Assembly (NCBI RefSeq): GCF_000003605.2
Contig: NW_003155760.1
Span: 59,113 to 123,112, forward strand
Length of the DNA stretch: 64,000 nucleotides
Direction: 5' to 3'
Source of the DNA: Saccoglossus kowalevskii
Taxonomy: Eukaryota > Hemichordata > Enteropneusta > Harrimaniidae
Part shown: positions 51,801-63,806 of the stretch, piece by piece
Position numbering within the stretch: the stretch's first letter is position 1
Layout of the letters: every line of letters starts with the position of its first letter
Translations under genes and position numbers: made by a program
Notes under the pieces: generated by a model
What the model saw: the letters and a program-made list of their open reading frames with translations, nothing else
Told to the model about the DNA's origin: nothing
Databases searched by the model: none

Positions 51801-54497
51801 ATAGAACAAAATATGTCATTCAAACATTGTACCTGTGTATTTATTACGTGTACTTGCATTACTAGCGTTGCGAGGACAAAATACAGATATATACAAACTT
51901 CCGAAGCCCATGCACACTTTCCGTTTTCCATAGTTCCTGGGAAAACATGATTTATATTAATAGTTAATTCAACGTATTAATACGTTTATATTATTGTTAA
52001 TATAACTGTACTATACCTACCCCTTTACTAACCCTAAGTCACAGAATATATGGTGTTATTTTACTACTTTGTTGCATTTTTATTTATGTAAACCATAATT
52101 AAAACACAATTCTCTATTGAATTGCAATGTAATTATGTTTAAACTTAAATCAAATTGCAACCCTTTATATAGTCGCGTTTTAATCCAAACATAACGCAAC
52201 TATATTAAAAGTTAATCCAACTGAGTCCTCGGAACATATAGCATTACAAGTATTTATGTTCATGGCACTATAATTGCCTCAATTTGTCTGCAATGTATCA
52301 TTGATAATCGACTGTTTTCAGAGTTTCAAAGCTGAAATCCCTAGTTCTTTTATACTTTTCCGACAAATTTCATTTTCTTAATGGTGTTTAATATTAATAT
52401 TAGAAATGTTTCTGTCAAAGTTATTTTTTGTATGTAGTCTAAGTGTCAAATTGTGTTGTGCAATACTGCAGTTAAAAGTGACTGGTACACCATGGTTCTC
52501 CAATCAATAGATAACCGATTCACACTCCTTGTGAAACAATGCTGATTGATGTGCAATCGCTGATAGCTTTCTTGTTGTAGTTAATGTTAGTTTTAAAGGC
52601 AAATATGAGAAGCATTGCCATTATGTAAAATACGGTTATATTTTCTTCTAATATTTCCGAACGTTTACAGAAACTAAAGCAATTTTATAAACAAATTGAT
52701 TTCCTGTATAAAATATGACGCATGGCCAAAGAGTAAGAGCAAAATAACATTTCCGAGGATATAATATAACAATGAGTTCATTGTCCCCATTTTTGTATTT
52801 GATGAATACATTTTTGGGTAAAATGTTAAAATAGTCAGGGTATGCACTAATATAAAAACATTATCTAGACAGCTGAAATAATTGTTCAAATACAAAGCCT
52901 TCTAGTTGCATTATATTATCACACACATGCACATACACACACATAAAAGATGTGTTACCAATTGTTTACTAGTCTTTACTACAAAGGTAAATTTGGTTTA
53001 GGGTTACATACATTAATACAAAAGCAGATGGCGAAACGCAGCTTATGTATATTTAAAGATGTAGGTCTTGGAGAAAGATGAACATTTTATACTTGCCTAG
53101 AGTCCATTGCAATGTCTAATTACTCCCCTACAATTTCAGAGTTCTGCTGTAAACGGAACGCGCATAAAACACCTATAAAGTTGACACCCATCATTTTAAT
53201 AATGGCTAAATTTGCATGTATGTTGAACTGTTAATACATTGCACAGTCGAATAAAAATATTAGTATAACATCTTTAAATGATTCGCCAATCATCTACGTT
53301 TTACTGGAAAACAAACAATGGGAACAGCAAATGTCATGACCATTCAAAAATTAATGCAGCAACTAAGTTACTCATCTATCAATATGCAAATTAGTCTGAG
53401 ATCAACATATATCAAATTCCCTCACTCCATCAAGAGATTGTAGATTCAAAAGAAAGTAAGACATTTTTGATAAATTCACAGATACTAAAGAATTTTGACT
53501 GCCTGAATGATAAATCAAAAGTCACACAGACTTTTAGGAAAAATGTTATACAAACTCGCTTATTATTTTATTCTACACTTTACAAGAAAACAACTTGTGA
53601 TATCCTGCTTAATTTCTTCACAGTACTCCTTTGAATATTTAATAAAAGATTCACTCATTTAGCAATCACGTGCCTATGTAAAAGTCCCATCTAACGCAAC
53701 ATTGATTTTTAATAAGTGTGAAATATTTTCATGAATTTTGATATGGTTTAAGGCAATTCTTCTATATCAATATATAGCGGGAATTTAACTTCCAGAAAAC
53801 GTCTACTACATCCTCAAATGCTATATACTCAGTAAATAGAAAGAAACAAACAGTGTCTTGCATATTGAGAGACAATTTGATTAGATAAGAAAAGTTAAAT
53901 GGCATTTATTAAGCTAAAAGCTAACTGTTATTATATGTTATCTAATGTTTCTGAAGGGGTAGGTCCCTGTTGTTTGTCTATGGAAAAATACATTCACTGT
54001 TTTTCATTCAACGTTTTTTTAAAAATAAGTTGCCTATTGAGCATATACAGAGTAAGCATATAATAATTAAATAATGTCACATTATGGCGTGTTCGTGAGT
54101 TCGAAACACAAACATGATCGGACGTCATGATTCAATTTATTGTAATCGACATACTATGAATGGATCTTTATCGTTCTGCTAGTATCTGCATGATATTACG
54201 TATTTTGAGTGATCTGCATCTGGCAGCTACAAATTGTAAACGTGTGCTGCATAGATCACATAAATTGGCGACGGTTCAATGACTTCATTGTTCAACAAAT
54301 ATCAGCTTTGAGTTATTATTATTATTATATAACTAAGGAGTAAAGGGCAACTTACTGTACGTTATCGCACGATGGAAGCAAGGACGGGGCTGTGAAATCT
54401 GTATTACCTAAACAATAAGGTTCGAAAGACTAGGTCTCACATATGTTTGTGTATTATGAATCACCAGTAACAGAATTAAAGGTTTTTATGACGTCAT

Positions 54498-54529
54498 AGA
54501 TTTACACTATCGCACGATAATGTAAATCT
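54498..54529. repeat. 32-bp imperfect palindrome
   Basis: Begins AGATTTACAC and ends ATGTAAATCT, with 14 of 16 base pairs formed (a C-A mismatch at pair 10 and another at the centre). The core TATCGCACGAT also occurs at 54363-54373, about 145 bases earlier. A perfect CRE-type TGACGTCA lies two bases to the left (54489-54496). The role is unknown. Confidence 0.7.
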
Positions 54530-54600
54530 CTATTCGCGAAAAACTCATTTCAACATAACGTCCCCAAATTGTACTAAATCCGTTCATTTCTGATGGTCAG

Positions 54601-54821
54601 CAAGGAAGAGAAAGTGGTGTGTGCAATAATGGCGAGACAAAATCAAGTTCACTATTTAAGCGAACGCCCCCGTCGTACTTTATTTTAAATATGTTTCCCT
54701 TAACTGTTAGAGAATTCATATATGGCAGGAGTACGCCAGAGACAATAAACAAAATTGAAGACAAGGCTGATTTTGTAGAAGAAAATAACCAGGATGTTTT
54801 TAAACGAACGAATTATAATTG
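54601..54821 (+). CDS. Candidate coding exon, unknown protein
   Basis: An acceptor TTTCTGATGGTCAG|CAAGG precedes 54601 and a donor AATTG|GTATGT follows 54821. The 221 nt between are open for 73 codons plus two bases in the frame QGRESGVCNNGETK and onward, with a charged C-terminal half (EDKADFVEENNQ). No domain or family is recognised. An alternative ATG at 54630 in another frame, with a good start context, closes after 19 codons. The call rests on paired splice signals and an open frame only. Confidence 0.28.
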
Positions 54822-57800
54822 GTATGTTTTTAAATGATTCTTACAAATGGGCCAAGCTCTCTTTTGTAATAAAATATGTACTTATAATATACTGCAAGTC
54901 AGATCTGGTGTAACAAAGATATTCTGTTCAACACATCTCGGTCATGATATTTAGTGATTTCCGGTCGATTGAAAGTTGTAAAACCGACAAGTCTTGTTAT
55001 TTCTTCAAAACGGAGACATGCAGTCGCGGATTTGACCTCCACAGCTAGGATATTTCGCTGCTTTGTATTACTCATTGAACAATGGCATAATCTTTACAAA
55101 ACACGCCGATCTACATGCTCAGTATGTGGTATATGTATGTATAGTGTTTTACCCTCAATAGTTCGTAGCTGAGCAATCTGTCGCCCTTAATATATGCATG
55201 TACTGTGTTAGCACGATGTGGTCCTCAGTTTGACGTCGACAAACACGAGAGATTGCCTTAAATTTGATATCATCCGATATATTATCGCCAAAATAGCCTA
55301 TGGCTCAAATTGATAAACTCCATTTGCAGTACTCTAAAATACTCATAAATTTGAAAAATGTTTTTCATCAAACTTTCATCTCTTTTGATAGTTATATAGT
55401 ATGTATTTAAAATGCTTACACGTTGCTTTTTGCCTTACATGCCTTTTGTCCTTATTTTCAAAATTTACTATCACTGAATTATTTTGTGTTGTGCCAATTT
55501 CAAAATAACCTTCTTAATAACACTGTAATTGCACGAGCGCGAGTATTGCGTTATATCCAATAACCAACTCATACAAATGAGTGTTTCTTAATTATACCAC
55601 TAAAACATAATAAAATTCGGCAACCAATTGCAATGTCGTTGTACACAGCACTGAACGTTTGTTAAGTGTGTGCATTGTTATTTGATATGAATAATTGAAT
55701 AACCCTTCTGATCTTTTTTTCCCATAACCTCCATCGAGTCTGCCTGCTGTGGGTAATGTTGTGGGTTCGAGCCCTTATTTTCAATAGTCCAGAAAGAACT
55801 GTCTCCGCCAGACGTTACGACTTCACTAAAACTGCACAGTTTAGCCAAAGAACATGGTCTGATTTACAATTAATGGTTTACAAATTATGTTCGAATTTTA
55901 ATATAACCATGATATTTTCTGTATTTGAGTATTTTCACAGACACGTCTTATTCGATTAAAACGATTGAGTAATACCTCTGGCGACCAACTGAAAACGACG
56001 AGAGCTCTGTATGTACTTCTATAGATTATTTCTTTAAAAGAAGCAAATTATTGATGGATTACATGCACCTTAATCCCACATTAGTCTCCTTTTATATAAT
56101 ATAACGATCTTAGAGCTATTAACTACAATATAGCTTGACAACCACTATTTTTCAGGAAATAACACTATATATAGAAAAAGCTTGGAGTTATATCACACGT
56201 GTGACTGTGTCTAAACTGTATCCTCCGATAGCATTTTTAATATTTTTTATTTTACATATAATGTTATAAGGATGAGAAAACGTTTATAAGTTTTCAGGAT
56301 AGAAATTTACATTAATTATTTTATAGAAGATTTTTTTAAACCAAATAAAACTGTATATTTTTTGAAAGCGCATTATATGCAATCCTCATATGCTTACGTG
56401 ACTGATATGTAAATAACCCCTTTTTGAATATTATGTGCGCTATGAAAAAGTTAAAAGAGATATTAAATTTTTTTAAATGTAGAAGTGAATAAGGGTAACA
56501 TGAAAGTAACATCATTTTCACTTACTTTATAGTGACAAAGTAGCCTGTAACAAAAGTCAATATGCTGAATGTGCCAACAGTTCTTTGAGAGAAATGACAA
56601 GTAAATTGCTTATCATCATCAAGGTCACCTCGTTGATTTTGTTACGAATGTACATTTTCCATTACAAAATTAGCACTGGACTTTAACGTGTCTGCTGTAA
56701 GAGCTACAATCTGAGAAAGCCACTTTGACGCGCCATAGTATCACGTATTAAATTTAAGTTTTACTTTTACATGCTTCATAAAAATGGATTTGAAAGTGTG
56801 TTCAGTCAACTACAGAAAACCACGTTGTTAAATGTGGCCTGTAAAGTCGACATTCAGGATCAGTCTATCAAGTTAAGTCTGTTACGTAATTGCCACAATT
56901 GTCCATATGAAGACAATGTGTATTCCCTCGAGCTTACTGTAAAATGTTTCAATCACCAGATTTAATGGAGGCCCAAATTAAATCTCATAATTCATAGCAT
57001 GTAAACATACATGAAAGGTAAATTACGTAGAAGATTATGATTGTTAGGTCACTCCAAGTGAATGGACTACTCACAATTAAAAAATGGAGGTAAACTACCA
57101 AGAGCCTGTTATGTGAATACGAAGCAGATAAATGACATATCCTTTTGTCTGATTGGTTGATATAAATATTAAACCCGTTTCAAAAGATTTGATCAAGGAA
57201 CCGAATCATCGGCTGGAACCTAGTCTTGCCCCTTGTCTTATATGATTGTTGCTTACTAATAGTGTTATGGGGACGATCGAGGTTATTGATTTGGTTAAGT
57301 TTGAGCGTGTCATCAAAACAAACATGTTGGATACACACTGTTGTGCATTAAAGTTCAGGCACCGAATCTTCAAATCATAGTGTCAATAATGGGGGGGGGG
57401 GGTCAACTGCCTAGGAAACTCTGTAGTTACACATGAATGAAACACAACGTGTGTTAGAAAACGAAAGCAATGCAGGCCATTGTGCATAACAACGTTTCCG
57501 ACAGTGTACACTAATTGCGCAAGCTATTGATAAACCATAAAGCAATAAGTGGTTGTTTGTACATTAATTGTCCAATCATCGGATTCATTGTACACACAAA
57601 TTGAATCTAATCTAATTCTGATTTTTTTTCTGAATGTTCAAAAACATGTTTCGGACTATAATCCTTGTACCCCATATTGACGTGTAACACGATCGGATAT
57701 GTGTAACTCTCTTTTTAGGCAATCTCTGAAAGTGAGTGAAATACAGTACAAACATTTATACCTAAATAAATTTGGTATCCTCCATAAAATTGCAATATAA

Positions 57801-59977
57801 CATCAATCAGAAATTCTGTCACAGAACTGAAAAATGAGATTGTGGTATTGAATACTCTCAAACAAATTCAAGTATATAATTAGAGAAAACAGCCAGTTGG
57901 CTATTTTGACACACGTAATGAATTTCCTATGATCGTCATGTGAACTTTGTAAATATTTGCGCATATTTTGAGAACAAAATAGCGTGCGTATATCAATTAT
58001 TGCATACAGTCAAATCTGGCATAAATCATTATTACATATGCTGATTTCACAACATAGGCAATGTTATCAAAATATCATAACACACTATTAGAAAGCTGCG
58101 CAATTCATACTACTTCACAATTGAAGTTCACTGTCTGTACTTAATATACGAGGCATGCAGGGACAAGGCCACTCATTGTACCAGCATGTTTTGTCACAAC
58201 GACCACATGTCGCGTTGTTGTACAATTATATTCAATTCCTATTTAGCATGCTCTGAATACATCCCATTTATGTCCATTCACCCAAGCAGAAGTGAAAGGG
58301 GTTCGGTATTAAGATAAGAATGTTGCTAAACACATTGATGTTATACAAAGCATAAAAAATGAGAGAAAAACAAAACAAAAAAACATCGGGACCCAACTGT
58401 TACAGAAGTCGATATGTTAACGTATGCGTTATACCGTAAAGGGGAAGAGGAACAGTATACATGCGCGCAGTTATGACGTACGGGGAGACTGTATGAAGGG
58501 ATACAGTATATGTAAGTGACAACAGTTATAATGAGACCAGCTTGAGTATTAAACACTTAAAACCTTTAGGCTTAATTAAAGGGATTCCACCCAGTGATCA
58601 TGGGAATTGCCTGCCTCTCTTGTATTTGAGAAGAGTAACGACGCGCCTTTTTGTTGAACCACAATGAACTTTAATCCAGTAAGCATATTCCCTGTTAGAG
58701 TAGAGTAATTGGCAGTTTTTGCGGATGAACTTTATATCAACTTACTGTTGCTATTATTTGGCGGCAGTACACCGACTGTGTGATCATTCGGCTCATTATC
58801 CGCATCGTTGCTGGCGGAATAATACCAAGAGGCACCCGGAAGACAAATATTCAATTGTGTTTAGTTGATATTTAGAATAATTCGAGAAAGAATTGATCTC
58901 GAAAATGTGGCGCCCGGAAGTCAAAACCGTGCAAATGGTCCAATTTCCGCCTCAAATTATATTACTAAAATGGTTTTATGCTAATACACAACGTTATACC
59001 ATAAACAATGAGTACATGCACGTCCATCAGTATTTGCACCAGGCCTATTGTTGTATTGTGTTGAACAATAATAGTGATATGAATGTCATTATATTCATGT
59101 TTATGGAACTGAAATGCTACTGACATCCATACATTTGCGATGGTGTTGTAAGACGATCGCGAAAAAAGGATCGTCCCATTCAATTCTTATAGCTTGCACG
59201 TTATGTTGAGGTTGAACTGTAAGTGAGTTTCAGGTATATTGCTTGTTTTAATTTTAAAAAAAGTGATGACAAACCTTCAGGTTTTCGGATTAGATTTTAG
59301 CGAAAGTAGAACGCTTTATTTGTTCTTAAACCTCCGCCTCAGTCTTAAAGGCAACGACATATGCGCATACGTTTCGAGAGAACATGGTAGTTTTCTATAT
59401 AGTTTAATCTGGCAGACCTAGTGATGAACACTAAAGATGCGAGTTCTAAATCAATATGACCTAATTCAGTAGAGCAAATTTCTACACAGCTTACAAACAT
59501 TCATCAAAACATAGCGCATTTCGGGATGATCTAGCGTGAAATATCAAGTATAGCGCCGTTCGGCATCGACATTAATTGAAGTCTACCATACTACTGTCAA
59601 GTTGATCGCGACATTACTAAAACAACACCAACTAACAAACGACAATAATCTATTAGCAATGATATGAGTAAACAATGGCAGCGAAGATTACAATTCACAC
59701 ACGCTAGATGGGGGCCTCTTTGACTGAGATGTCTTGTAAATGTCCTGCTGACTTTACAATGTCTAGGCTACGCATACTTGGAAAGTAACCTCATATCTGA
59801 GGGAGAAATGATCGCACAGTTGTTGTGAAGTACAACGGGTCCAATCACACTGTGGTGATGGTGGTGCTCCTGATCGACGACTGGCAACACGTGTTATGAA
59901 AAACTATAACTAGGTGATATATAGGAATTCTACAAATGAGAAACGGAAATAAGAACAACTATACGCCAACATAGAAA
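54822..59977. other. Intergenic, no supported gene
   Basis: About 5.2 kb without a supported gene. It contains a G12 run at 57391-57402 and an isolated B-box-like GGGTTCGAGCCC near 55763 that lacks a matching tRNA body. Open frames are at most 76 codons. Confidence 0.5.
57391..57402. repeat. G12 homopolymer
   Basis: Twelve consecutive G in an AT-rich setting. A run of this kind on one strand can form G-quadruplex structures between molecules and is prone to length error. Confidence 0.9.
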
Positions 59978-60322
59978 ATGTTCTTACCTTTTTTCATCCG
60001 GCATGTGGATGCGAGTGCGGTTGTTACAACTGTTATCACTGCCGTGCGAGAAAAGGCATACACCAATAGGAGTACTCTATACCAACATTCGGTGTATCGT
60101 CATGACAACTTCGATAAAGACATGCGCATCATCGTCGATCGGTGCTACTTAGATTATATTTCAGCCAAACAACTGATGGCGTTGCGAGAACGCTGCAAAA
60201 TATTGATGTGTAACTTGAAAGATATCAGTACCAAAATGTTCGTCAACTTTAACCAGACTGGATATCCGGCTTTGTGTGTTACACCGCGTCAGGGAAAAAC
60301 TATCAAGCAAGTAGATCAATAA
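59978..60322 (+). CDS. Candidate small ORF or terminal exon, 114 codons
   Basis: The frame runs from ATG at 59978 to TAA at 60320-60322 in a patch that is GC-richer than its surroundings. The C-terminal half (for example RERCKILMCNLKDISTKMF and GYPALCVTPRQGKT) has balanced codon use and a mix of charged and hydrophobic residues that looks protein-like. An internal acceptor TTATATTTCAG|CC at about 60165 would make it a terminal exon in the same frame. AATAAA overlaps the stop codon and could serve as poly(A) signal, although that is very close. No signal peptide or known domain is recognised. It could be a decayed transposon fragment or a chance frame. Confidence 0.3.
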   Translation: MFLPFFIRHVDASAVVTTVITAVREKAYTNRSTLYQHSVYRHDNFDKDMRIIVDRCYLDYISAKQLMALRERCKILMCNLKDISTKMFVNFNQTGYPALCVTPRQGKTIKQVDQ

Positions 60323-62401
60323 AAACTCGGAAAATGGTTACAAAATCGATTTTTGGAACGATGGAATGTATTTGTGCTCTTTGAAATACAATGCAATCAG
60401 ATTTTCTAATATAAATCAATACAATTCTATGGCTTCTCAGTGGGTTGGTCGCAATGGCTAAAATGACTATGCGTTCCTGGTGAGTTCATTACGTCTCAAT
60501 ATACGCCTAAATGTTGACCACTACAGTGTTTACACAATATACAACGGTAATCATAACAGTTCCCTTAGTACAAATATATATTAATATAGTCATTAACTTT
60601 ATTTGCGCCATTGTAATTCAGAGATCGTCTGTATTTAAAAAGCCGCGTCGTGTTCGATGTGTAAAATACAGTGTTTGTTTAAAACAAATAGATTAAATAA
60701 GACAAAACACAGAACTTGTTTGAATATGGTCAATTGGGGGCGCTGGTCAATCAGATCTACAGCGTACTGTATAGAGTTAGTAATATACGCACATATATAT
60801 ATATATATATACAATATATATATAATATATCATACGGCACTAATCACCACATAAATAATCCGATTCTTTTATTACTAATTCTTGAATAAAGAAAACGTTT
60901 ATAACTAGCAGTCTATGAGAGAAGTCAACTTGTTGTTATTGACTAAAATTTATAATCACCGCTATTATCTTGTTCTAGCGGAACTTAAATGAATAAGTCA
61001 TTGGCTCGGATAAGACACATGTTACGGATATTACAATTGGTTTAGAAAGCCATACTTGGATATTATCAATATTCCCGACCTAGTCATTGAAGTCTTCATA
61101 GCCGCACGTTGAATTGAATCCCTCGGTGCAAGGTGACTGAGCTCACTGCATTGATTTACATACCAACCGCTATCATAGTGCCATTGTTGGTATAATTACA
61201 GCCAAATTAGTTCCCTTTTATAATTTATCTTCGGGATTTCCTCCAAATGGTTGTGCATGTTTTTCACTACTACGTGTATTCGACTTGTTTTGTTTAAATT
61301 GTTACATGGCGGATCATTTCGCATACAGATGAAATGCGCACAAACGCCAATTACTATTCTAAGAGAGGCTGAATACCTGGGCGGGGTAGCGACGATGAAT
61401 TTGCTAATTATTCCACTCGAATCATTGTAGAGATGGCAATATAGATCATTTGATCACGTGATCATTTCTACTGAACGTGCGTGTGTGATACACCTAGAAT
61501 TGAATTGACTTGAATTGAATGCAAAGTCTTAGCCCTACACTGACAAGCTCCGTAGATATGGATACAGATAACATAAATATAATACAGTTCTTGTATAAAT
61601 GAATATTTCAACAGTGAAAATATAATAACCAGTCCTGCAGCAAACATACATCAATATACCAATAACGGGGCATTATTCCATAATTTCTAAAATTTCAAAC
61701 TCGAGGCACGTACAATCTCCTATCGCAATTTATTGTTGGAATACGTGTTACCTTGATCAATTTCATACGAACTCGTTTCTTTTAACAGTGATATTTGAAA
61801 AAAATGATTCTCTTAAGTATAGCTTATAATCGAATCCTTTCAGCGTCATCAATATACCATACACAATTCAGGAATTGTAATCTTGTCAACTAGGGGCGAT
61901 ATGTTTATTTACTATGATTATATGCGCTGTTTTTTATGTTATGTTATCAAGCCGTTTATTAGCGCCAGATTGCGCCGAAAATACACTTGAGCGATGTACG
62001 AGAAAACCATGGCAATTAATACGCTTTAGCAGGCAGATCAAAACTAATTAACTATCTTATAATTATCGCCGATTATTAATTGCTGAATGTACGTGTGTAC
62101 CTATATAATAATATATTAAATTTACATATCAATGATTTTCAATGAAGGTGCAAATCTGATTTAAATCTGATGTAGTGTACGGGCTTTAATTATTTTGGCT
62201 ATAAACTTATTTTATTTTTATTTTTTATTACTTTTGTTATTAATGCCTTTTTATTTTATTATTTTACTTTGATTTTGTGATTTTTTTAAAATTCCGCCCT
62301 ACATACATCTGACCCGATGCCTATGTAACGAGATTTCAACGAGAACCACTATCGACGATTTTAGTCAACGAATCACAGATCTCCTTCTATAGCGTACATG
62401 A
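60323..62401. other. Intergenic, no supported gene
   Basis: About 2.1 kb of AT-rich DNA. It holds an AT-repeat patch at 60791-60831, a perfect 14-bp palindrome around an E-box (61451-61464) and a T-rich tract (62196-62295) in which T dominates the plus strand. No coding support. Confidence 0.5.
61451..61464. promoter_or_regulatory. Perfect palindrome around E-box CACGTG
   Basis: TGATCACGTGATCA is a 14-bp perfect palindrome centred on CACGTG, the binding site of bHLH-zip factors such as USF or Myc/Max families. Whether it is functional is unknown; it lies about 1.8 kb left of the tRNA gene. Confidence 0.3.
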
Positions 62402-62520
62402 TGACGTCACCGGGCAGAGTCAGGTGGCAAACACACTCAAATATGTAAGTCCCGTTCAAATCTCGCGTAAGTAACAGCCAATCACAGCCCTCCTCTTATA
62501 CAGGCTGTCGGTTGCTTACT
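62402..62520. promoter_or_regulatory. Promoter-like stretch with CRE and CCAAT
   Basis: A perfect CRE (TGACGTCA, 62402-62409) is followed at about 62475 by AGCCAATCACAGC, a CCAAT box, and then by TCTTATACAGG, a weak TATA-like element some 20 bases later. The order CRE, CCAAT, TATA is typical of RNA polymerase II proximal promoters reading to the right. No coding sequence follows in the next 1.5 kb within the window. Confidence 0.35.
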
Positions 62521-62584
62521 TCTCAGTTTAGCGATATTCTACGGTCAATCTTTCTGTACATTATATTTTGCCCACTTGAATAAA

Positions 62585-62631
62585 CATTTGCCAATAGTTA
62601 ACACATTTGCCAATAGTTAACACATTTGCCA
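62585..62631. repeat. 19-bp tandem repeat with CCAAT motif
   Basis: The unit CATTTGCCAATAGTTAACA starts at 62585 and 62604, and a partial third copy at 62623 diverges after CATTTGCC. A related partial copy occurs near 63810. Each full unit carries a CCAAT pentamer. Confidence 0.85.
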
Positions 62632-62793
62632 CGATATTAGAAAGCCGGCATTTTTGAAAGAAAAGCAGTTCTCTATTGGCTTGTTTTGTTCAATTTAACG
62701 TCAGTGTTCTGTTCGAATTAAACAGCAGTATCTTACCTAAGTGTCAATAATTAATGAACACCAAAGAAAGAAGAGCGTCGGATGAGATTTATA
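62600..62793. repeat. Left copy of ~194-bp duplicated segment
   Basis: This segment matches 63807-64000 at an offset of 1207 bases with only about eight substitutions and no visible indel. It includes the core GAAAGCCGGCATTTTTGAAA and an inverted CCAAT (ATTGG). A more diverged relative lies at about 63358-63470 after the tRNA gene (shared CTTGTTTTGTTCAA and related blocks), so the area is a tandem array of unequal age. Confidence 0.9.
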
Positions 62794-63147
62794 ATTCCAT
62801 ACACATTTTGAAATGGTATACTCACTAATAAACACAACAAAATCGCCGCAGTCAGTATACGATTTTTTGTTTTGTCGAAGCGCCATCACTCGGTGAATGC
62901 GGCAAGTTCAATCATTAACAGCTTCACACATCCGAGTTCCAGTGTCTTTTCACGTTATATGGAGTATTAATTGGCATAACAACACTGCGAGTTAACACAT
63001 TTGTAGCGCAATTAAACGGACGGCATTTTACAGAAGGAGGCGGCAATATATTGACAAAGTTTTCTTAAATATCCTTACAAATGCGAAAATTGGTATAGGA
63101 TGCTACAGACACAAATATGTTTTTTTATTTTTATTTTTACAGGTATT

Positions 63148-63198
63148 GGCTACCAATGGTATAAAAAGCCAACTGGTTGTAGCGATACTTGGTGTTTG
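63148..63198. repeat. 51-bp conserved block, copy 1
   Basis: Fifty of 51 bases match the copy at 63511-63561, while the flanks do not match. The block contains CCAATGGTATAAAAAGCC, so a CCAAT pentamer sits three bases before a TATA-type element. It also has imperfect dyad symmetry (GCTACCA near the start, TGGTTGTAGC in the second half). It lies 55 bases before the tRNA-Arg gene. Confidence 0.9.
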
Positions 63199-63253
63199 GT
63201 GTTGTGATGTAACAAATACAAATATCTTGCATACGAAGCAGGCGGTATGCATT

Positions 63254-63338
63254 GTCTCCGTGGCGCAACGGATAGCGTGTCGGACTTCTAGTTGAAAAAT
63301 TTATTCGGAGGCTGTGGGTTCGAATCCCACCGGAAGTG
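63254..63338 (+). tRNA. tRNA-Arg (anticodon UCU) with 12-nt intron
   Basis: Acceptor arm 63254-63260, a D arm with A-box TGGCGCAACGG, anticodon stem TCGGA pairing with TTCGG, anticodon TCT at 63287-63289, an intron of 12 nt at 63291-63302 directly after position 37 (the standard site), a five-base variable loop, and T arm GTGGG-TTCGAAT-CCCAC with a perfect B-box. A pol III terminator TTTT follows at 63346-63349. The tRNA decodes AGA. Arg-UCU genes commonly carry such an intron in animals. The acceptor stem is weak: pair 1-72 and pair 2-71 are G-U wobbles and pair 3-70 is a C-A mismatch. It could therefore be a decaying copy, although the rest is intact. Confidence 0.85.
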
Positions 63339-63510
63339 GATATACTTTTAAGTCACGATGGACTTGTTTTGTTCAAATCGTCGTCAATAGTCTTAACATA
63401 TTAGACAGTTGTAGCTCTCTTCGGTGCTAATAATTAGGATAAACCGAGACCGTCGACTGAGATTAAAATATTCTGCACGCATTTTGATGGAATGAACCAA
63501 ATACAAAAAT

Positions 63511-63561
63511 GGCTACCAATGGTATAAAAAGCCAACTGGTTGTAGCGATACTAGGTGTTTG
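63511..63561. repeat. 51-bp conserved block, copy 2
   Basis: A near-identical second copy (one T to A change) 363 bases after the first. No tRNA follows this copy within the next 440 bases, so the block does not depend on the tRNA gene. Confidence 0.9.
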
Positions 63562-63806
63562 ATATATGTTCTACACGAGCCTATGTAAGATCAACCGAAA
63601 TATAAAATAATTACCTAATTCCATCAACATACATGTCCTTGCCTATCCCCAACGTCTACATGGAATGACGTTGAATGCTCTTTAACATGTTATTGAAGCG
63701 CCGTCACTCGGTAAACGTTGGTGTGTTGAAACATAATCAACCCGAACACTCACAGAGTTAGTGAGTTTTTACGACCCGCGGATTATTAATTAGCATTCCA
63801 ATTGTT

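Larger units (their letters stand above)
41934..54600. other. Intergenic, no supported gene
   Basis: About 12.7 kb of very AT-rich DNA with no open frame above 96 codons. Visible items are two AT hairpins (43969-43990 and 45831-45878), a threefold 8-bp tandem repeat (45743-45766) and a 32-bp imperfect palindrome beside a CRE-like TGACGTCA (54489-54529). A tRNA-like B-box at 43205 lacks the rest of a tRNA. Nothing else is supportable. Confidence 0.5.

Noticed and set aside
55740-55790. GGGTTCGAGCCC, a perfect B-box, as part of a tRNA or SINE
   Set aside because: The T stem does not extend, and no A-box, anticodon arm or acceptor arm is found upstream.
62740-62790. CACCAAAGAAAGAAGAG as a histone downstream element
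   Set aside because: The purine-rich motif is suggestive, but no histone-type stem-loop or histone coding sequence precedes it.
62885-62905. CGGTGAATGC, which recalls the core of miR-124
   Set aside because: The seed end does not match and no hairpin precursor is visible. The same block recurs diverged in the next repeat unit.
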